From positions 1-64,000 of the forward strand of contig JAGVXI010000006.1 of assembly GCA_018303855.1 (NCBI GenBank): DNA of 64,000 nucleotides, given 5' to 3'. The position numbers and the translations under genes are program-made. This document shows positions 60,698 through 64,000 of this stretch, one piece after another. The stretch is from Candidatus Pacearchaeota archaeon (GTDB lineage: Archaea > Nanobdellota > Nanobdellia > Pacearchaeales > GW2011-AR1). Position 1 is the stretch's first letter. Every line of letters starts with the position of its first letter. Under the pieces are notes generated by a model. That model worked only from the letters and a program-made list of their open reading frames with translations, was not told the DNA's origin and did not search any database.

Positions 60698-60859
60698 TTA
60701 GCCTTTAAATCTAATCAAGTTTAAATAATCTTTTATAATGATTAAAACTCCAATAAAAAAAATAACCAATCCAAGAATATAAGAATTTTTAAAGAAAACA
60801 AAAACTCCCAGAATAAGCTCTAAAATTCCAACAACTAAATAAAATTTATCTTTTTTCAT
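60698..60859 (-). CDS. Small two-helix membrane protein, 53 residues
   Basis: An ORF missed by the track: MKKDKFYLVVGILELILGVFVFFKNSYILGLVIFFIGVLIIIKDYLNLIRFKG. Two membrane segments with a short loop and basic ends; the pattern is coding-like. The ATG follows AGAATGGAAGAAAAA. No family recognised. Confidence 0.55.
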   Translation of the reverse strand: MKKDKFYLVVGILELILGVFVFFKNSYILGLVIFFIGVLIIIKDYLNLIRFKG

Positions 60860-60981
60860 TTTTTTCTTCCATTCTATTTCTAATAATTTAAAGTATTTAT
60901 TATTAACTGTGTCCTAAAAGTAAAGAGTTAAAAATTAGATTATTCTTAAATTATTGTTAAAGTTATTAGATTTATAGAAAA

Positions 60982-61293
60982 ATGAAAAGGTGGCTTGAAA
61001 GAGATTTTATACTTGTTTTATCATTAGGAATCCTTATCGGACTTTTGATTCCTATTTTAATATTTAATCTTAAGGAAGCACTTAAAGAAGAAGAGTGTTT
61101 TTGTGATGTTCCAGCTTTTACTGACCCCTGTTCTATTTGGAATAAAGATGCAAGAGATAAAGAAACATATGATTATTGCGAAGCTAGAAACTGGACATTT
61201 TTGACTCAAGAAGAAAGTGAGAAGATTATTGAATCATATAAACTTAAATATTGCGAGTGTTATGCTAAGTTGGCTTTATTAAATAAGTCCTGA
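60982..61293 (+). CDS. Membrane-anchored small Cys-containing protein
   Basis: 103 residues: N-terminal anchor (FILVLSLGILIGLLIPILIF) and an external domain with six cysteines (EECFCDVPAFTDPCSIW, YDYCEARNWTF, KYCECYAK). Paired CXC motifs suggest disulfides or metal binding. No family recognised. Confidence 0.65.
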   Translation: MKRWLERDFILVLSLGILIGLLIPILIFNLKEALKEEECFCDVPAFTDPCSIWNKDARDKETYDYCEARNWTFLTQEESEKIIESYKLKYCECYAKLALLNKS

Positions 61294-61371
61294 TTTAAGG
61301 CGACTTTTTACACAGGATAAAATATCATAATCCATAAAAACCTCAGAAATCCTTACTTTTCATGTCTAGGG

Positions 61372-61446
61372 GGCTTTGTTTAATAAGTCTCCTTTTTAGG
61401 GCTTTGTTTAATAAGTCAATCAAACTCCGACTTATTAAACAAAGCC
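61372..61446. repeat. 18-bp repeat: two direct copies and one inverted copy
   Basis: GGCTTTGTTTAATAAGTC occurs at 61372-61389 and 61400-61417, and inverted at 61429-61446. The second and third copies form a perfect 18-bp hairpin with an 11-nt loop. The inverted copy is the 3' end and stop codon of the small minus-strand gene at 61435-61551. It could act as a transcription terminator or be debris of rearrangement. Confidence 0.8.
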
Positions 61447-61551
61447 TCTCCAACCATATGGAGTTTTAACTATTCTTGTAGATTTAGCCAAAAGCTTTCC
61501 TCTCTCTTCTCTTGAAAGCTTTTTCCAGTTTGTTTTTAATGTTTGTTCCAT
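61435..61551 (-). CDS. Small basic protein, 38 residues
   Basis: An ORF missed by the track: MEQTLKTNWKKLSREERGKLLAKSTRIVKTPYGWRGFV. Basic and compact. It is preceded by two GGTACC palindromes and a TATATAAATA box, and ends within an 18-bp repeat. It could be a short regulator or toxin/antitoxin component; no family is recognised. Confidence 0.45.
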   Translation of the reverse strand: MEQTLKTNWKKLSREERGKLLAKSTRIVKTPYGWRGFV

Positions 61552-61561
61552 TGTTTATACA

Positions 61562-61605
61562 TTATGGTACCATAAAAAGTATATAAATATTGTGGTACCA
61601 CAATA
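61562..61605. promoter_or_regulatory. Two GGTACC-centred palindromes flanking a TATA box
   Basis: TTATGGTACCATAA (61562-61575) and TATTGTGGTACCACAATA (61588-61605) are perfect dyads, centres 28 bp apart, with TATATAAATA between them. They lie upstream of the 38-codon minus-strand gene. They look like operators for a dimeric regulator; the AbrB-like and RHH proteins encoded next door are candidates. Confidence 0.6.
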
Positions 61606-61671
61606 AATAGATTAGTTTTGATAATCCTGAAGGGGTTTAGAACAAATACTTTTCCGAGTACTTTAGAATAA

Positions 61672-61839
61672 TCACTCTTTTTCTAAAATAATTTTACCCT
61701 TCTCTATCTTAGCTTTAAGATTTTTATTGATAAGTCCAGATTTTTCGGCGACTTCCTTTGGTATTGGAGAAATAGTGTACTTGTGATAGTACCCATTTCC
61801 ATCTGCTCTTTTTGTTGACTTTACTTTACTTAATCTCAT
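61672..61839 (-). CDS. AbrB-like small DNA-binding protein, 55 residues
   Basis: An ORF missed by the track: MRLSKVKSTKRADGNGYYHKYTISPIPKEVAEKSGLINKNLKAKIEKGKIILEKE. The order of strand, TISPIPKEVAEKSGL and KAKIEKGKIILEKE follows the swapped-hairpin AbrB/MazE pattern. It is divergent from the RHH-nuclease operon, with GGTACC and TACCA dyads in the shared promoter region, so it may repress that operon. Confidence 0.6.
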   Translation of the reverse strand: MRLSKVKSTKRADGNGYYHKYTISPIPKEVAEKSGLINKNLKAKIEKGKIILEKE

Positions 61840-61871
61840 AATAAATCTATTGAGACGAACTATATAAATAT

Positions 61872-61907
61872 AGTGGTACCATAATATTTAAATATACCAC
61901 TTGGTAT
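61872..61907. promoter_or_regulatory. Operator-like sites in the divergent promoter of the restriction-like locus
   Basis: An imperfect AGTGGTACCATAA (about 61872-61884) and the dyad ATACCA-CT-TGGTAT (61894-61907) lie between the AbrB-like gene and the RHH gene, near TTTAAATATA. They share the TGGTA/TACCA half-site with the palindromes at 61562-61605, suggesting one regulator for the locus. Confidence 0.45.
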
Positions 61908-61964
61908 GGTGTAGTATGACTAATCATACTAAGTCTTATAAATCATACCCCCATAATTTATATT

Positions 61965-62126
61965 ATGAAAAAGGGGGTTGTGAAAGAGAAGATAACCATC
62001 TCTATCAGCCCAGAGGTTCTAAAAAATTTAGACGACTATCGGGAAAAAATAAAACCAGTTCAGCCCGACAGGTCTCCTTTAATAGAAATAGCCATAAAAG
62101 AGTATTTGGCGAGGGAGAAAAAATGA
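61965..62126 (+). CDS. Ribbon-helix-helix (CopG-like) regulator, 53 residues
   Basis: An ORF missed by the track: MKKGVVKEKITISISPEVLKNLDDYREKIKPVQPDRSPLIEIAIKEYLAREKK. KITISISPEVLKNLDDY gives the ribbon and first helix, RSPLIEIAIKEYL the second, as in CopG/MetJ-type repressors. Its stop overlaps the start of the nuclease-methyltransferase gene (ATGA), so it probably controls that gene's expression. Confidence 0.75.
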   Translation: MKKGVVKEKITISISPEVLKNLDDYREKIKPVQPDRSPLIEIAIKEYLAREKK

Positions 62127-64000
62127 TGGAGATAAATAGAGAAAGCTTGTCAAATTTTCTTAGTTTGATTGAATTTAAACTAAAAGACGGCGAAGAAGAA
62201 ACCTATTCCAAAAAATATAGAAAACATAATGCCTATGAGATTGTAATAAAAGTAAATAGAAATTTTAAGTCTTCTTTAATTGATTATGGAAATAAGATTA
62301 ATGTCGGTAGAAGAACAATTACAAACTTCTCAAAACCAGAAAACTTTGTTATTTTAGAGTGTGTTGATAGATTATTAGAAAAGGGATATTCTCCAGAAAA
62401 AATCTTTCTGGAAAAAGATTGGAGGCAGGGTCATAATGAAGGAGGAAAGTTAGATATTCAAGTATTGGATAAAAACAATAAGAGTTTCTTGATGATTGAA
62501 TGCAAGACATGGGATACTGAATATAAGAAATATGTACAAGAGACATATATGGATGGGTCACAAATATTCCCTTACTTTAATAATGATAAAAATACAAAAT
62601 TCCTCTGCCTTTACGCTTCTTACTTGGATGGGGAAAAAATTTTTTACAAAAGTTCTATAATAAAAGTAACTGAGGATATGAGAGACTCAGCAACAAGTCA
62701 AGAAGCATTTGAAAGATGGAAACCCCAAGTATTTGAAACAAACGGGTTATTTGAAGATGTTGCGGAACCATATCAACCAAAATTCACAGGGTTAAAAAAA
62801 GAAGACCTTGTATCTCTGACAAAAGATGATGGAGGAGATATTTTTAACAGATTCGCTGAGATACTTAGGAAAAATGTTGTTTCAGATAAAACAAATGCTT
62901 ACAATAAAATATTCAATTTATTCCTATGTAAAATAGTAGATGAGTATAAAACAAATGAAAAAGACAAACTTAAGTTTCAATGGGAAGAGGGTGAAACTAA
63001 TGAAGAGGTATTATTGAGACTAAATGACTTATATAAGGAGGGAATGAACGAATATCTAAACTTGAAAATTTCTTCTGTAGACATAGAAAAAATTGATAAA
63101 CAATTGAAGAATTTGGCAACTGACAAAGAAAAAGAAATAATAAAACAAATGTTTATAGAGCAAAAACTTTATACAAGTAATGATTTTGCATTTAAAGAAG
63201 TCTTTGATAAAAAGACTTTTGATTTCAATTGTGTAGTCGTAAAAGAAGTTGTTAAACTATTAGAAAGGTATAAAATAAAATATGAAACCAAGCAACAATT
63301 TTTAGGAGATTTCTTTGAAAGTTTGTTGAACACAGGAATCAAACAAGAAACTGGTCAATTTTTTACACCAGTTCCAATAACCCATTTTATATGTAGCTCC
63401 TTACCAATCTATGAAATAATAAAAGAGAAAAATGCCAATAGAGAAAATCATGTTTTACCATATGTTTTAGATTATGCTTCTGGTTCAGGGCATTTCCTCA
63501 CAGAGATAATGGAAATCATTAATTATTACATGGACAAAATTGATGATAACTTCTTCAATAATGCATATGCAAGAAAAGAATTTAATCGGAATAAAGATAA
63601 TTTTCTTTGGGCTGAAGAGTATATCTATGGAATTGAAAAAGATTATAGGTTGGCAAAAACTACTAAAATTGCTACATTTCTTAATGGGGATGGAGAAGCT
63701 CAAATAGTTTTTGGTGATGGGTTAGATTCTTTTTCAGAATCTAAAGATTATATGGGACTTCTTAAATCAGAAAGGAAGGGTAAGGATAATCAGGTCTTTG
63801 ATGTAATAGTGACTAATCCGCCTTACTCTGTAAATGGATTCAAAACGACTCTAAGAAATGGGAAAAGTAGCTTTGATTTATTTGAATTTTTATCTGAGAA
63901 ATCAGATGAGATAGAATGTTTATTTGTTGAGAGAGCAAAACAATTATTAAAAAATGGAGGCGTAGCAGGAATAGTTTTACCAAGCAGTATACTTTCTAAT
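62123..64000 (+). CDS. Restriction-modification protein: N-terminal nuclease plus N6-adenine methyltransferase, partial
   Basis: Open from the ATG at 62123 to the right edge (626 codons) without a stop, hence absent from the track. The N-terminal part has a PD-(D/E)XK-type site GGKLDIQVLDKNNKSFLMIECKTW (residues ~108-133). A helical region follows. Then the HsdM-like methyltransferase: TGQFFTPVPITHF, motif I VLDYASGSGHFLTE and motif IV DVIVTNPPYSVNG. The fusion resembles type IIG or type I-like enzymes; a specificity domain or hsdS gene may lie beyond the window. Coupled to the RHH gene by ATGA. Confidence 0.88.
   Translation, partial: MMEINRESLSNFLSLIEFKLKDGEEETYSKKYRKHNAYEIVIKVNRNFKSSLIDYGNKINVGRRTITNFSKPENFVILECVDRLLEKGYSPEKIFLEKDWRQGHNEGGKLDIQVLDKNNKSFLMIECKTWDTEYKKYVQETYMDGSQIFPYFNNDKNTKFLCLYASYLDGEKIFYKSSIIKVTEDMRDSATSQEAFERWKPQVFETNGLFEDVAEPYQPKFTGLKKEDLVSLTKDDGGDIFNRFAEILRKNVVSDKTNAYNKIFNLFLCKIVDEYKTNEKDKLKFQWEEGETNEEVLLRLNDLYKEGMNEYLNLKISSVDIEKIDKQLKNLATDKEKEIIKQMFIEQKLYTSNDFAFKEVFDKKTFDFNCVVVKEVVKLLERYKIKYETKQQFLGDFFESLLNTGIKQETGQFFTPVPITHFICSSLPIYEIIKEKNANRENHVLPYVLDYASGSGHFLTEIMEIINYYMDKIDDNFFNNAYARKEFNRNKDNFLWAEEYIYGIEKDYRLAKTTKIATFLNGDGEAQIVFGDGLDSFSESKDYMGLLKSERKGKDNQVFDVIVTNPPYSVNGFKTTLRNGKSSFDLFEFLSEKSDEIECLFVERAKQLLKNGGVAGIVLPSSILSN

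Noticed and set aside
1-64000. CRISPR array
   Set aside because: No regularly spaced repeats of 23-47 bp with unique spacers were seen; the 33-bp-phased decamers at 41.6-41.8 kb are too short and degenerate.
1-64000. Complete insertion sequence
   Set aside because: No transposase gene with a recognisable catalytic domain was found; only a foldback remnant candidate and a transposase-like arm fused to GlyRS.

Overview
The window is about 32-35% GC by eye, gene-dense, and comes from a small-genome archaeon. Archaeal markers include ribosomal proteins S17e and S8e, Alba, TFE, an LSm protein, the tRNA-splicing endonuclease EndA, deoxyhypusine synthase, GatDE, and archaeal-type ProRS, GlyRS and AspRS. 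These sit beside a bacterial-type LeuRS, a short AlaRS, a DisA-type diadenylate cyclase and many one-of-a-kind membrane and surface proteins. That mixture is typical of DPANN archaea, most like Pacearchaeota/Woesearchaeota; the exact lineage is inference. The code is standard. Starts are mostly ATG with a few TTG/GTG. Strong Shine-Dalgarno sites are rare, and many genes have a TATA box close to the start.

0-13 kb, tRNA-dependent amidation: gatA and gatC (minus), gatE and gatD (minus), gatB (plus) and an AspRS with the His/Pro signature of non-discriminating enzymes. The cell therefore probably makes both Asn-tRNA and Gln-tRNA by transamidation. Toxin-like modules are threaded through this block: two HEPN/nucleotidyltransferase pairs (one sharing an ATGA overlap with gatC), a tail-to-tail RelE/AbrB pair, and a Fic protein between gatE and gatD.

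13-35 kb, housekeeping: an intron-containing tRNA-Arg(UCG), an S1C protease, proS, a disA + DHH-phosphoesterase pair (candidate c-di-AMP synthesis and turnover), deoxyhypusine synthase, MazG-like, a tfe-rhomboid-spoIIM operon, alaS, an RRM protein, leuS with an apparent HAD-like insertion in the editing-domain region, a frameshifted alpha/beta hydrolase, endA, rps17e and alba.

35-41.9 kb, membrane proteins and repeats: tRNA(CAU), two tiny overlapping genes, a secreted-protein gene flanked by identical 98-bp direct repeats, several membrane proteins, HIT, and glyS with an extra N-terminal module.

41.9-56 kb, cell surface: a 1881-residue protein with a Ser/Glu-rich and Asn-sequon-rich ectodomain and a cytoplasmic tail carrying two helix-turn-helix-like segments, a paralogue of its C-terminal ectodomain, other anchored Ig-like proteins, and an 889-residue Asp-box propeller protein. 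A cytidylate-kinase-like gene sits among them.

56-64 kb: tRNA-Cys, an intron-containing tRNA-Arg(UCU), a phosphatase + hydrolase operon, RNase Z, LSm, S8e and small membrane proteins. Last comes a defence-like locus (two minus-strand small regulators, GGTACC palindromes, a ribbon-helix-helix protein) leading into a nuclease-methyltransferase gene that runs off the right edge and is missing from the ORF track.
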